A stretch of 27,667 nt of DNA. Origin: Paramacrobiotus richtersi. Lineage: Eukaryota; Tardigrada; Eutardigrada; Parachela; Macrobiotidae. This document shows, piece by piece, positions 10,159 through 20,136 of this stretch. The translations under genes were made by a program, and so were the position numbers. How positions within the stretch are numbered: the first letter of the stretch is position 1; the number at the start of each line of letters is the position of its first letter. The notes under the pieces are model-generated. The model saw only the letters and a program-made list of their open reading frames with translations, was not told the DNA's origin and made no database searches. The stretch covers positions 1-27,667 of the forward strand of contig JAQGAU010000467.1 of NCBI GenBank assembly GCA_034698045.1, written 5' to 3'.

Positions 10159-11289
10159 ATGTCTGATACAGCACCTCATAAACTGTACCATTCCAAACCA
10201 GTTCTTGCATTTGGAATTATTCAGCTGTTATGCGGTATTGTACTACTCCTTAGCGATGCGTACTGTAAGTAATTTCGTTCGCAAATACCTGGTCTAGTGC
10301 TTCACTCTGTAATTTTAGATCAGAAATTAATGTATTTTTGGCCAGTTTTGTGTGGTCCAACCTGATGCCTCAATACTTAGCAGAAAAAGTCATTTCTGCC
10401 ACTTAATTACGCTTTAGGCACAAGCATTTCTGCAAGTATGCAAGTTCCGTGTATAATTTCAAGATGTGCAGACCGTGTAATGACGCTTCTGCTAAACTAC
10501 ATTTTCCGGTGTTCAATGCTACGAATGGGTTAGTAAGCTTACACAGGAGGTGGCAGAAATGCTTGTGCATAAAGCATGAGTGTCAGAAATGACTTGTACA
10601 GCTAAACACGGATCTATCTATCTATCTAAAAAAAAAAAAGAAAAAAAAAGATCTATCGGTACTCGAGGTACGAGTACTGATAGCCTATTTCGCTTTCCTA
10701 CATTAAGTAAACAGTTTCCACGGGTATTGACGGGTCAAGCCGTTCTTGTACACAAGAGGCCACAAGAGAAACCTTTGTATACCGGCCAGCGAGTTATTGA
10801 TCTCTTTGCGTGCCATTGACAGCTTTCACAACATATGGCATCGTCAGCCTGCTGGCCACGGGCGTTGGATCCGGCGTCTACACCGGCGCCCTCTACATTT
10901 TGACCGGCTCTCTGGGAGCGGCCGCCGGACGTCCACTGGGCAGGAATCAGTCACCGCGCGGACGGCTCTGTCTACTGATCGCCTCCATCGTCTTGAGCGT
11001 CATTTCCATGATCGCCTCCTTCGGTCTGATGGTGTACTTTGCCGTTCAGTTCAGTTTCAATGGCCAGTCCTACACCGTCTGCAACGCTACCGCTTGTACT
11101 TCATTCGATGTTAAATTGGACAAAATTGAGGATAGTATGGGAGTTAATCTGGCGATGCATGTCCTGGTGGTTGTGGTTAGCTTGGGGCAGATTCAAGCAG
11201 CCGGATTGAGTGCTTGCAAACTGCCGTCGCGAGCTATGGTTGCGTCGAGTAAAGGGACACGATCAACACGAAGAATGGTTTGCTGTTGA
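10159..11289 (+). CDS. Membrane gene A: CD20/MS4A-like four-transmembrane protein
   Basis: Exons 10159-10264 and 10823-11289 are joined in phase 1 (intron 558 bases, GTAAGT...ACAG) and encode 190 residues. The N-terminus is short and cytosolic. TM1 is about 15-34 (VLAFGIIQLLCGIVLLLSDA), TM2 49-71, TM3 84-110, TM4 about 145-167. TM2 is Gly/Ala-rich and followed by GRPLGRNQSPR. The TM3-TM4 loop carries CNATAC (122-127), with a cysteine pair and an N-glycosylation site. The tail ends in RRMVCC. This short first loop and larger second loop fit the MS4A/CD20-like group, whose members oligomerise and modulate receptors or calcium entry. The family call rests on layout, not a strong motif; a claudin- or TMEM-like origin is possible. 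It is the near copy of gene B. Confidence 0.8.
10377..10605. mobile_element. Small MITE-like inverted-repeat element in intron 1 of gene A
   Basis: Two inverted arms of about 50 bases flank a 130-base centre. The left arm contains AAGTCATTTCTG and GGCACAAGCATTTCTGC (10387-10433). The right arm, read in reverse, repeats both with few changes (about 10551-10595). An outer TTAGC/GCTAA pair would extend it to 10377-10605. No coding capacity is present. The matching intron of gene B lacks it. I could not settle a target duplication, so the edges are approximate. Confidence 0.65.
10611..10650 (+). repeat. Simple repeat: TCTA units then a poly-A run
   Basis: Four ATCT units are followed by about 22 A residues broken by two G residues, within intron 1 of gene A beside the MITE-like element. 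Confidence 0.9.
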
Positions 11290-11367
11290 ATTCGTCCGAA
11301 GAGGCGATTCTGTCTCAATGGACTTGTGTTCCATATTCTGTGATATGTGAGTGGTGTTATTTCGCTA

Positions 11368-11373
11368 AATAAA
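11368..11373 (+). terminator. Polyadenylation signal of gene A
   Basis: AATAAA lies 79 bases after the TGA. The equivalent 3' flank of gene B keeps the surrounding text (TGTGATAT, GGAAGTGG) but not a clear hexamer. Confidence 0.6.
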
Positions 11374-11830
11374 AAGTCTGGAAAGTGGGAAGGGTTTAAA
11401 GTTACATGACGAATACTTTGCGGTAATAATTTGTACAGCTACCTGTCTTTGTGCAGTTGTCCAACGTTGCTGTAGCACACCTACGCGTGTGGCACGCTCG
11501 ACTGTCGAAGCCGGAAATGCATAAAATGGCTAAGAAACAATACGAGCGCGTTGATGAATATTTTTCCGGATCTTAAGTATAGTCACAGTGTTACCTAACG
11601 GACAGTCCACGATAGGCTATAAGAACGTCCTGGATTGTGGTTGTGAGAAGGCGCGGGCGCAAGCCGAGGTCATTCTTTATTGTAAGCGACACAAAATGAA
11701 CTGCTTTCTGTGCCAGTTATAGAATTATGTAGATTGGAGAACCCATTAAACAGGTCTACGGTTGGTAGAGTTGTGCGTTGTAGTACTAAAGAAAATGCTG
11801 CTGCTTTCGGCTTCATTCTACTTTTACTGT

Positions 11831-12891
11831 TCTTGTACCGCTGGGGCAATTTCTAGGCGTGACAGTGATAAACAGTTCGCTACAAAATACTTCCCGACCA
11901 CTAATCCAATCCATGTCAAACCCAGGTGTTTGATCATAAGCTAATTTAACTAGATGAGTGCAATCCTCGAAGGCTGCACTAAAAAGACCGAAGCGGTCGG
12001 AGGGTATCTACTTCTTTTTGGTCTAACGTCGTTAGGGTTGGACAAATTTCAGTCAGGTTTTGACCGGAAGCTGTTTGGATGCGAATATCTCTGTTGAACG
12101 GCACGTAAAAAATAAATCTTTAATCCGTTTTGCGCCTCATAGTTTTTAGTACAAGATTGTAGCGAACACAAGAAGTTGATCGTGTGCGATGAAATCAAGC
12201 GATCTGGAATAATTAGGAACACTGAGACAAGAAATTCTAATGCTTTCAGCGCACTCTGTTGAAAAGTGGGACTGCGCTGTCTTTAGTGTTCCTCTTTATT
12301 GCTGTGAGCATCATGAATGAGTCTCTGTGTGGATAACACATTCGTATGGTAATAAAGTTAATTCGATTAAAGCGAGTGCCTGTGGTACCGTACCACAGGC
12401 GAGATACACAAGTTGCGTAACAAAGATGAAACATCATTTCTGGCTTGGCCCTGCCCGGTGGACACAGGCCCCTCTGTCTTTTTCTTTACATTTTTGAACG
12501 ATTAAAAGATTGACACTTTTCGCGTTAAAGATGGACAACTATTTTTAAAGAGTGATGATGACAAGTGTCAATAATTTGCACTACTTTAGGCCGTGGGCCG
12601 CCGCCACTGTCACGGGAGCGGTAAAGTTTCCGTGTAAGTGATTAATTGTCTCGACCTCCGCGACTGAAGTCGATCGCAATACATACATACTGTATATACT
12701 AGGAAAGTGCACTCGCTCGTTGTAGACACTGGGAGACCGAAGCGAAAGAAAGCATTTGTTGAAAACAGTTCCTGGCAAGGACAGCGGGATCGTTTGCTTT
12801 CTACTTAAAAAAAGACGATCATTGCGCAGTAAAGGTTACCGACAACCCATATACTCACTAAAACTGGTGTTTTCGAGTCTGTGTACTACAG
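11831..12891. other. Inserted sequence within the pseudogene intron
   Basis: About 1.2 kb (roughly 11.83-13.08 kb) has no counterpart in the intact gene's intron. It includes a hairpin at 12378-12400 and a 60-base segment near 12688-12750 that recurs inverted at about 16035-16105. I find no transposase or convincing inverted ends, so it is unassigned. Confidence 0.5.
12378..12400. repeat. Perfect short hairpin
   Basis: GCCTGTGGTA and its exact reverse complement TACCACAGGC are separated by three bases. It lies in the unassigned insertion in the pseudogene intron and may be a trace of an element end. Confidence 0.7.
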
Positions 12892-12979
12892 TCCAGTCGG
12901 GACGGAAAGCCGCTGCCTGCTCCTCCTCGGGGGACAAAGAGGCCTTTTCGGCGTCGCAGCCGCAGCTGTCCCAGTTTTT
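12892..12979 (+). other. GC-rich exon-like block bounded by splice consensus
   Basis: An 88-base GC-rich block is preceded by GTACTACAG and followed by GTGAGTATT. All its neighbourhood is AT-richer. One frame reads GRKAAACSSSGDKEAFSA. It resembles a stray or captured exon in the unassigned insertion. I cannot identify a parent gene. Confidence 0.25.
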
Positions 12980-13308
12980 GTGAGTATTTAGGGCCGGAAG
13001 TTGCGCAATAATGGTGACGGGCACACAGACACCAAAAACACAGTTTTGCTGAGTATAAAAGACTTTCGCTTCGCTTCGATCGATGAACTGAAAACGTTGC
13101 TACTTGTTCAAATGTGCTGTAACAGGGCCCAGTTATACATACCCCAGGATGGCAAATAGTCCACTCTGCAAAGCGACAGATTGAACTTTCGGTTTGTAGA
13201 TGCCTTGACCGGTAGTGCGACCAGCCGTCCGCTTCCACCTACGGTGGTCAGCGAGCTTCATGGCTATGGAAACTTATCTGATAGAACTTATTATCCGCAC
13301 TTTTTTTT

Positions 13309-13505
13309 GGGTGCTTATAATTCATAGTATTACCAGTGGTACTGGTACGGGTAAAGGTAATGGTAATGGTTATGGTACTGGTACTGGTACTGGTTAAGGT
13401 AGCGGTACTGGTAATAACACTGGTACTGGTTATGGTAGTGGTTACGGTACTGGTAGTCGTACTGGTAGTGAGCCGCGCTACCAGTTTTAACATATGAACG
13501 GACCT
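13309..13505 (+). repeat. Left inverted end of the 3.3 kb element
   Basis: A 197-base arm made mostly of GGTACT-type hexamers. Its repeats create Gly-Thr or Thr-Ser open frames that are not proteins. Confidence 0.85.
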
Positions 13506-13559
13506 CTGTCGACCATAACAGTAAATTAATTAACAGTATTTCAAGTTTATTTCCGCAGC

Positions 13560-15216
13560 GTATAGGCATCCGTCGACTCTGTTCTGCGGGGAAAATATCA
13601 TACGGTCGGTCCATGGCATCCAACAAGGCGACCCCTTAGGCCCAATGCTGTTTTGTTTGGCAACTGAAGATATGTCCAGCAAGCTCGTTTCCCCCCTGAA
13701 CGTCTGGTACTTGGACAATGGCACAGTAGGAGGAAGGCCGGATGTGGTGCTGTGTGATCTTCGGACCGGTTACTGAGGATGCGAAAAAATTCGGCATGAG
13801 TTTAGATTTCGCCAAGTGTGAGTTGTTTATGTTTGGCGGAACGGCTGCGGAACAACACTACGTATTTGATTGTTTCGAAGCGTTAGCCCCGGGGATACAA
13901 CAGGTTGCGCCGGTCAGCTGGATCTCCTTGGTGCCCCACTCACTGAATGGGCATTTGGTCGCGTGTTGGACGGCAAGATTGGTCTGATCAAAAAGTTGAC
14001 CGATCTGCTTGGTGTGCTGCCGGCTCATCAAGCTTTCTTCCTGTTGAAAAATAGTCTGTCTCTGCCGAGATTATTGTTCACCCTTAGGTCGGCCCCCTGT
14101 TGGAAGCGCATGGACAAGCTCAGACAGTTCGACGAAATTGTTCGCGCAAAGGCAGCTAAACTAACGAATATGGACATGACCGAGACAGTATGGAAGCAGG
14201 CGACGTTACCCGTTAGATCTGGAGGTTTGGGGTTACCGAAGGCCGAAGAAATTGCAATCCCCGCGTATCTATCCTCTCTTTATGCCACGGAAGCACTGGT
14301 TGAGGAAATTTATACCGTTCCTCAGGATGGCGAGTAAGAAGCCCTAGCTGAGATGTTCGAGGAGCAAACGATGAAAGTATCACCGGTGCAGGAAGAACGT
14401 TGTAACCAGTCAGCCCGGACGGAGAAGTTGACGGCCGCAAAGCTGGAGTCACTCATAGAAAATGCCGACGTTGTCGCTAAAACACGTCTGTTGGCTGCTT
14501 CCAGGAAGGAATCCGGAGCGTGGTTGTCCGCATTACCGGTGGCCAGTCTGGGGAATTTGTTGGACGATGTCAGCTTGCGAATTGCGACTGCTCTCAGACG
14601 GGCGCGGTGATTTGCAATGAACATCGGTGTCGCTGCGGAAAAATGGTCGATAAATGGGGGATGCACGGATTATCATGTCTAAAGTGTTCCGGAATAAACG
14701 AACGCCACCCTCGGTTAAATGACGTTATTCAGCGTGGACTTGGATCTGCGAAGATGGCATCTATTCGTGAACCACCCGGGCTTGATCGTGGAGATGGAAA
14801 ACGACCGGACGCTTAAACCTTATACCCTTGGAGAAACGGAAAGTGCTTAACGTGGGACGTTACAGTAGCAGATACATTTGCGCAAAGTTACATAGCGCAC
14901 ACAATCGATTGAAGCGGGTGCGGCGGCTGAGAAGGCGGAAGAACGCAAAGTTGTACTTTACGAGGGATTAACCGACAGATACGTGTTTCAGCCAGTAGCG
15001 TTTGAAAGCACGGGATGCTGGGGCCCAAGTACAAGAGTACTTATTTCTACGCGACTTGGTAAAGATGATTAAGGACCAAACATCATAGGAGCGCACAATG
15101 GAATATTTATCCCAAAGAATCAGTGTCGAAATTCAAAGAAGAAACGCCGCCTGCATTCTCAGTACTTGCGAGTGTAATAGAATGGATGAGCTTTTTCTGG
15201 TTGTTTAAAGTGTGTG
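13560..15216 (+). pseudogene. Decayed reverse transcriptase, probably non-LTR (LINE-like), C-terminal half
   Basis: The pieces in order are a palm motif with QQGDPLGPMLF (about 13618-13650), a WYLD-type catalytic region (about 13707), LLGAPLTEW, LKNSLSLPRLLFTLRSAPCW and LPVRSGGLGLPKAEE (thumb region, to about 14260). A zinc-knuckle-like CRCGKMVDKWGMHGLSC follows (about 14626), then PPGLDRGDGKRPDA (restriction-endonuclease-like PD motif) and a tail with EYLSQRISVEIQ near 15105-15150. I know this order from reverse transcriptases widespread in corals, molluscs and other invertebrates but cannot assign a Repbase family. It is broken by several interruptions and has lost its 5' half. It lies wholly inside the 3.3 kb inverted-repeat element. 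Confidence 0.75.
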
Positions 15217-15319
15217 TCCTTAAGGCGTGTTTGGTTTGGTTTCAACGGTTTTATTTGAGTTTATGTCTGAATTATTCTTCATGGTCAATTAAGTACTGCA
15301 AATCTTAACAGCTAAAGTA

Positions 15320-16386
15320 AATTCCACGTTGTAATTGTGCCTGACCCATGGAAGGTTTTGTGTGCATAGGTTTTGTTGCAGACCTTAATAATATACTGCA
15401 AGCACTTTAGCACAAGCACAGGTAGTCGTTGTACTATGAGACGCTTGCTTCCCTGATGAATAATTCGAACAAACAAAGATATTCAATGCCACAAGTATTC
15501 TCTTTGCGGGTACGCTGGTCCGCGAGAATCAGACACGAAAACTTCCATGGTAATTTTAAAGTGCGGTTAGTTCACTCACGCTTATCCTGAAAACTGAAGC
15601 TGTAAACGAGTCTATGAGCAATCAGCTTGCTTACACTGTTTTTACTTTTTAGAAACTATACTACCGTTTTCTGATAAACGATAGACCTATATTATTGCTT
15701 TTTCCGTTTGTGTGCGCAATGACCGCTTGTTGTTTTTTTTCAAATCGTTGTTTTCATAATTTAAAAAAAGTATTTCCGCAGCTTTCCACTGGCCATAACC
15801 ACCACACAGATCCCATAGAATTAATAGTTAAAAACCTTTACGTGGTGGATTTGTAAACAAAACAGCCGGAAATCACGTGAAATCGGGTGCATGCCCACTA
15901 ATGTCAATTGTGAAAAACATAGCTTGCTGCTCTCGTCGAATTTATAGCTCATGATAAAAATCAGCAAAACAAAAGTTTCTTAGCGACATCGGAAAATAGA
16001 AGTTTTTAGCTCATGTTGCCTCTCATGTATGTACGGGACTTCCTTCACTTCGGTCATTCAGTGCCCGCAATCAGCGAGTGCACTTTCCTAGTATATAGGT
16101 CTATTCTTTATCAGTAAATTTTAATATAGTTTTTAAAAAGTAAAAACAGTTTTTGCAAACTAAATTGCTCGTAGACTCGCGTACAGCCTCAGTGTTTAGG
16201 ATGAGCGTGAGTGAACTAACCGCGCTTGAAAATTACCCCACAAGTGTTCGTGTCTGATTCTCGCGGACCAGCGTACCCACAAAGAGAATGCTTGTGCTAA
16301 ATTACTTGCAGTACTGTATATCATTAAGTTTTACAACGAAACCTATGCGCACGAAACCAGGTCAGGCACAATTACAACGTGGAATT
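15320..16386. repeat. 1.07 kb palindrome (inverted repeat with 400-base centre)
   Basis: The left arm 15320-15692 and right arm 16094-16386 are reverse complements. The outer ends share AATTCCACGTTGTAATTGTG, and the inner parts share GGGTACGCTGGTCCGCGAGA and TTAGTTCACTCACGCT. The left arm holds about 68 extra bases (near 15420-15490). The centre ends in a segment also found inverted near 12688-12750. No coding sequence is visible. It is probably a foldback or two inverted copies of one element. Confidence 0.8.
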
Positions 16387-16414
16387 ATTTCTTGTGTCTA
16401 GGATTTTTAATCAA

Positions 16415-16605
16415 AGGTCCTTTCATATGTTCGAACTGGTGACGCGGCCCACTACCAGTACGACTACCAGTACCATAACCAGTACCAGTACCAGTACCAT
16501 AACCATTACCAGTAACATTACCAGTACCAGTACCAGTACCATTACCATTACCAGTACCGGAACCAGTACCAGTACCACTGGTAGTACCATGAACTATCAG
16601 TACCC
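16415..16605 (-). repeat. Right inverted end of the 3.3 kb element
   Basis: Reverse complement of the left end, with ACCAGT/ACCATT hexamers on the plus strand, ending TATCAGTACCC before the flanking C and T7. Confidence 0.85.
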
Positions 16606-16920
16606 CTTTTTTTACATTTTCCTAATGCTTACTCCTCTTTGACTGTTGTTTTGGCAGTTTTCGAACAATCGGTGCTGTTTCATCGAGCATACTGCGCTCG
16701 TTGTTAAATACCATACAGAAACCTCATCAATTTTAATAACCGCGGAGTCATTTCGATTTTAGATCGACAGTCGTTCTGTTGATTATTAGCGGAACAGCAG
16801 AATACACGATAATCAGAAAGTGTCACCGGGTAATTATTTGGTTTGCGAACACTCTTTGGAATCATTGTGTTCTGTATTCAACAGATTTGTGATAAGAAAC
16901 ATATGCACAGAGATAAGCGA

Positions 16921-16960
16921 TATATAAACGGAACATACAAGTCAATTTTGTTACAATCAG
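16921..16960 (+). promoter_or_regulatory. Core promoter of membrane gene B
   Basis: TATATAAA at 16921-16928 and ACAATCAG ending at 16960 have the same spacing as upstream of gene A. This is the only strongly kept block in an otherwise diverged 500-base duplicated upstream region, which suggests it is in use. Confidence 0.55.
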
Positions 16961-17196
16961 CTGTATCCGGGGCCAAATACAACTGTATCACTATTATCAG
17001 GTTAACTACCAACACAGTCTGGAGTCTCGTGCAACAGCTGTATTGTTAAAGTATGGTTAAGGTTTCTTACAAAATTCTTGATGGTACGTTGTATAACATC
17101 ACGACGAACAACGCTCTGAATTAATGAATGTTTGTACATGCAAACTAGCACCACACATTTGGATACCAAGCTATGAATAACATGTTCCGGTGAATT

Positions 17197-18221
17197 ATGT
17201 CCGATACAGTGCCTCATAAACTCTACCATTCGAAACCAGTTCTCGCATTTGGGATTATTCAGTTGCTGTGCGGCGTTGTGCTGCTCTTGAGCGATGCATA
17301 CTGTAAGTAACTCCATTCGCAGACGACTGATTAGTGCTTTTCGTAAGGTGCCTCACGATTCGTCCACATATGACAACGTATTTTGGACCAAGGTTTTACG
17401 GTACAGCTTGATGCTCCGAGTACTGAGCTTTGAAAAAGGCTTCTAGATCCCGATAAACTAGTACGCTTTCATGAAAATAATTCTTGTACGTTACGAAGCC
17501 AACTTTTCAGCTCTGTTGGGCAATAACTGAACGCTGCGTGCACAAACGGATTGATGTAGGTTCTATGTTGATGCTTTGACTATTAGAAATAACAAAACAA
17601 CTAGATGTAGTATTTGCAGATGCGCCAGCGTTTTGGTTTCGCTTTCACTTACTTATGACAATGCTTACACAATCACCTCAAGAGAAACGCTGGGTCCATG
17701 TCAGGGAATTATATTAACTTGTTGTGGTTCCATTCGCAGCTTTCGCCACATACAGTGAGAGCGACTTTTACGCACTCATGCTGCGGGCGACGGGCAGCGG
17801 ATCGGGCGTCTACACCGGCGCCCTGTACATTCTGACCGGCGCCCTGGGAGCGGCCGCCGGCCGTCCACTGGGCCGGAACCAATCACCGCGTCTGCGGCTC
17901 TGTCCGCTGATCGCCTCCATCGTCCTGAGTGTCGTCTGCATGATCACCGCGTTCGGCTTGATGGTGTATTTTGCCGTGTGGTTCAGCTTTAGTGACGATT
18001 ACTACACAGCCTGCAACGCGACGGCTTGTATTAGGGTCTTTGTTGATTTGGATATCGTCGAGGATAGTATGGAGGTCAATCTGACGATGCATATCCTGGT
18101 GGTAGTGGTCAGTTTGGCGCAGATCCAGGCTGCTGGATTGAGTGCTTGTAAACTGCCGTCACAAGCCATGGTGGCGGCGCTGAAAGGGACACGGTCAGCA
18201 CGAAGAATGGTCTGCTGCTGA
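17197..18221 (+). CDS. Membrane gene B: CD20/MS4A-like four-transmembrane protein, paralog of A
   Basis: Exons 17197-17302 and 17740-18221, phase-1 intron of 437 bases (GTAAGT...CGCAG), give 195 residues. Exon 1 differs from gene A at few residues (MSDTVPHKLYHSKPVLAFGI). The hydrophobic segments match A: TM1 15-34, TM2 about 54-76, TM3 about 89-115, TM4 about 150-172. The loop has CNATAC with the glycosylation site. The tail again ends in RRMVCC. The start of exon 2 is five codons longer (YSESDFYALML), and the loop between TM3 and TM4 has changed most (VFVDLDIVEDS against SFDVKLDKIEDS). The frame is intact after duplication, so both copies are probably used. Family call and function as for A: inferred from layout. 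Confidence 0.8.
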
Positions 18222-18905
18222 ATTTGTCCGCTGACCCGTGATCGAAATACTGTGATATATGATTGGTGGACAACACTGCTGGGAAGTGGGGAAGGGTTTA
18301 GATTTGCATTCAGAATCGTTACTTTGCTTTGTACAGCGGGCTGTGTCGAGATTGTACCTGTTTTATGTGAAATTGTCGGATGTTAAGCTGTTATCCAATT
18401 TTGTTGTAACTGGCGCCAATGTAGTGCGCTCGATTGTCGATCCGCAAATGTATAAAATTGCTAAGGAACTCTAAAAGTGCACTGATGAATGTCTTCCGGG
18501 ATATGTAATGCCCACACAACAACGGTACGTGCAAGAAGTCGGTTAATTATGATCACAGTACTTCTTGTGAATCATAAACAGCATATGGTTAATCACAGTA
18601 ATACTTTAGTATGTCCGTTAAATGTACTGACACACTTACAGTACAGTATTTAATTGCACAGAACGGTGGTTACCATTGCTGACTTTGGGTGCAAAGTACC
18701 AACAAAGACCTGATCAATGCAACTGATAGACATCGATTACATCAACATCCCTCCGGCGGTTTGCTACTGCAGGCCACTCATGATCACTCACTTGCAGGCC
18801 ATCAATAGTATTACCGTATTCTACCATGTGCTTTATTTTGATTGAAAAGGCATTATTCCTCACAGATTAACACTGTTTCGGGGCATTTGTTTACCTTTCT
18901 TAACC
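18222..18905. other. Spacer between genes B and C
   Basis: The first 280 bases (to about 18505) are the duplicated 3' flank also found after gene A (11290-11580), with shared text such as GCTCGA(C/T)TGTCGA. The rest shows no gene, repeat or RNA that I recognise and should hold the gene C promoter. Confidence 0.55.
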
Positions 18906-19810
18906 ATGCGCCTTACGTATAGGCCAATGCCAGTATTAATTCTCGGATGTTTCCAGTGCATTTTTGGATATAGTTTACTGCTGACGAACATTATCGGTGA
19001 GGTGAAACTTTTTGAATCAAATTTGACTAGTTTAAAAATGTTAGCTTTGTAACGGTAGTATGTGGAAATGGATTGACTTTGATGTTAGGCTTTAACTGTA
19101 ATAACTTTCGAACTGATGATATTTCCGAGTAAAATTTCAATAATGCTGCAACAATCATTGTATGCTCAGCAGAAAAGCACGATCAACAGTTATCTACGTA
19201 CGTACGCGTATATCTACAAACTAACAGTTTCTTCCGTCTAGCAACGTACCGTTGGTTATTTTGCAGCGTTCAAAGTAGCTTCCAGTCTAAGCACCACCGA
19301 TACCACGTTAGCCTTTTGGTTGGGCGTGTTCTGTATGATCACCGGCAGTGCCGGGGTGATCAGCGGCCGCCCACCGGGACCGCATCCCCAGGATCGGCGT
19401 TACGTGATCATCGCCACCGTCATCCTCAGCGCCCTCTCCATTTTCTTCACACTGTCGGCCGTCGCCGTGTCCAATGCGTTTGAAGCGGAGGCGATGAGTG
19501 GAACGCCCAGTGAACGGCGGAATTGTCACACCGAGGAAGACGACAGGTAACAGTGTGATTGCTTTGTTTGAGGTGCTTGTAAAACAGAGGATTTGTTGTT
19601 TATAGTTCTGTGATGATCTGTGCCAGTCAGGATCAAAGAAGTTCCAATCGTGCCATTCTTACTGCAAATCTCGTGTTCGAAATTCTTTTGACACTTCTGG
19701 CGATTGGTCAGGTGTTGTTTGCTAGTGGGAATATGTGTAATTTGCCACCGAAACGGCCGTTTGTCACGCACATTCCCAATGGACATCTTACGGAAGGAAT
19801 ATTAAAATGA
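18906..19810 (+). CDS. Membrane gene C: diverged CD20/MS4A-like four-transmembrane protein, three exons
   Basis: Exons 18906-18996, 19267-19546 and 19606-19810 give 191 residues. Intron 1 is phase 1 at the same place as in A and B. Intron 2 is 59 bases, phase 2, and is absent from A and B. TM1 is 9-30 (PVLILGCFQCIFGYSLLL), TM2 about 45-64 (LAFWLGVFCMITGSAGVISG), followed by GRPPGPHPQDRR as in A/B (GRPLG...R). TM3 is 76-99. The loop is acidic (CHTEEDDR) with two cysteines. TM4 follows about 140-162 (AILTANLVFEILLTLLAIGQ). The tail CNLPPKRPF parallels CKLPSRAM of A. Length matches A and B (190-195). It is an older member of the same cluster, with no C-terminal cysteine pair. Confidence 0.75.
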
Positions 19811-20136
19811 GACCAGTAGGTCTACTAAGAGTGAAAAGTGGTCGGATAAGCGAAAAGATTGGATGGCAATTTGATATTGGTAGTACTTCTATACTTGTAG
19901 AAGAAAAGCCTTGAAAAATGTGATATCTTTAACTTGCAATTATCATTGGCACTACAACTGTTCTGGTTTCGTTTCAAAGAGAAAGATTAAGAAAAAAAGT
20001 ATTCTTAGAAACCCTGCACTTGCTTGAACGTACATACACACGCAAAGGCTGTGCGATCTGAATTGTCTTTCTTCTGGCTCCGGATGAAGTAGACGGCTCC
20101 TTCCGCAGGTTGCCGAAAGGGATTTCAACAAACCAT
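19811..20136. other. Spacer after gene C
   Basis: I see no gene, RNA or repeat here. No AATAAA hexamer for gene C stands out. Confidence 0.5.

Larger units (their letters stand above)
11590..13272 (+). pseudogene. Truncated tandem copy of the thyroglobulin-domain gene
   Basis: Bases 11590-11681 copy the second half of exon 1 of the gene at 8937 (LPNGQST, then LDCGCEKARAQAE, then a kept GTAAGC donor). Intron homology continues to about 11830. Bases 13126-13272 are a degraded copy of exon 2 after a kept ACAG acceptor: GKSTLQSD-like and GSATSRPLP-like pieces with a stop codon in the domain and the WC and LPC cysteines lost. The start codon, signal peptide and promoter were never copied, because the duplication breakpoint lies near codon 41. 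The intron grew from 240 bases to about 1.44 kb through inserted sequence. It cannot make a secreted domain. Confidence 0.85.
13309..16605. mobile_element. 3.3 kb terminal-inverted-repeat element with GGTACT-array ends
   Basis: The two ends (13309-13505 and 16415-16605) are inverted copies of each other over 190-200 bases. Each starts GGGT(G/A)CT(T/G)ATA(A/G)TTCAT, continues with CCAGTGGTACTGGTAC, then arrays of GGTACT, GGTAAT and GGTTAT hexamers, and closes with CATATGAA(C/A)GGACCT. The flanks are C+T8 on the left and C+T7 on the right, an 8-9 base target duplication. The corresponding spot in the unduplicated unit (about 9554, CTTTTTCC) is an empty site. No transposase is visible, so the element is non-autonomous. 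It encloses a reverse transcriptase relic and a large palindrome. Target size and long arms would suit a Mutator- or hAT-type mover, which is inference. Confidence 0.8.

Noticed and set aside
12836-13238. Minus-strand frames up to 126 codons
   Set aside because: They are antisense to the degraded thyroglobulin exon and the GC-rich block, with no domain signal.
13215-13626. Gly-Thr repeat and Thr-Ser repeat open frames
   Set aside because: They are translations of the GGTACT hexamer arrays in the element's inverted end, not proteins; the same holds for 16379-16642.
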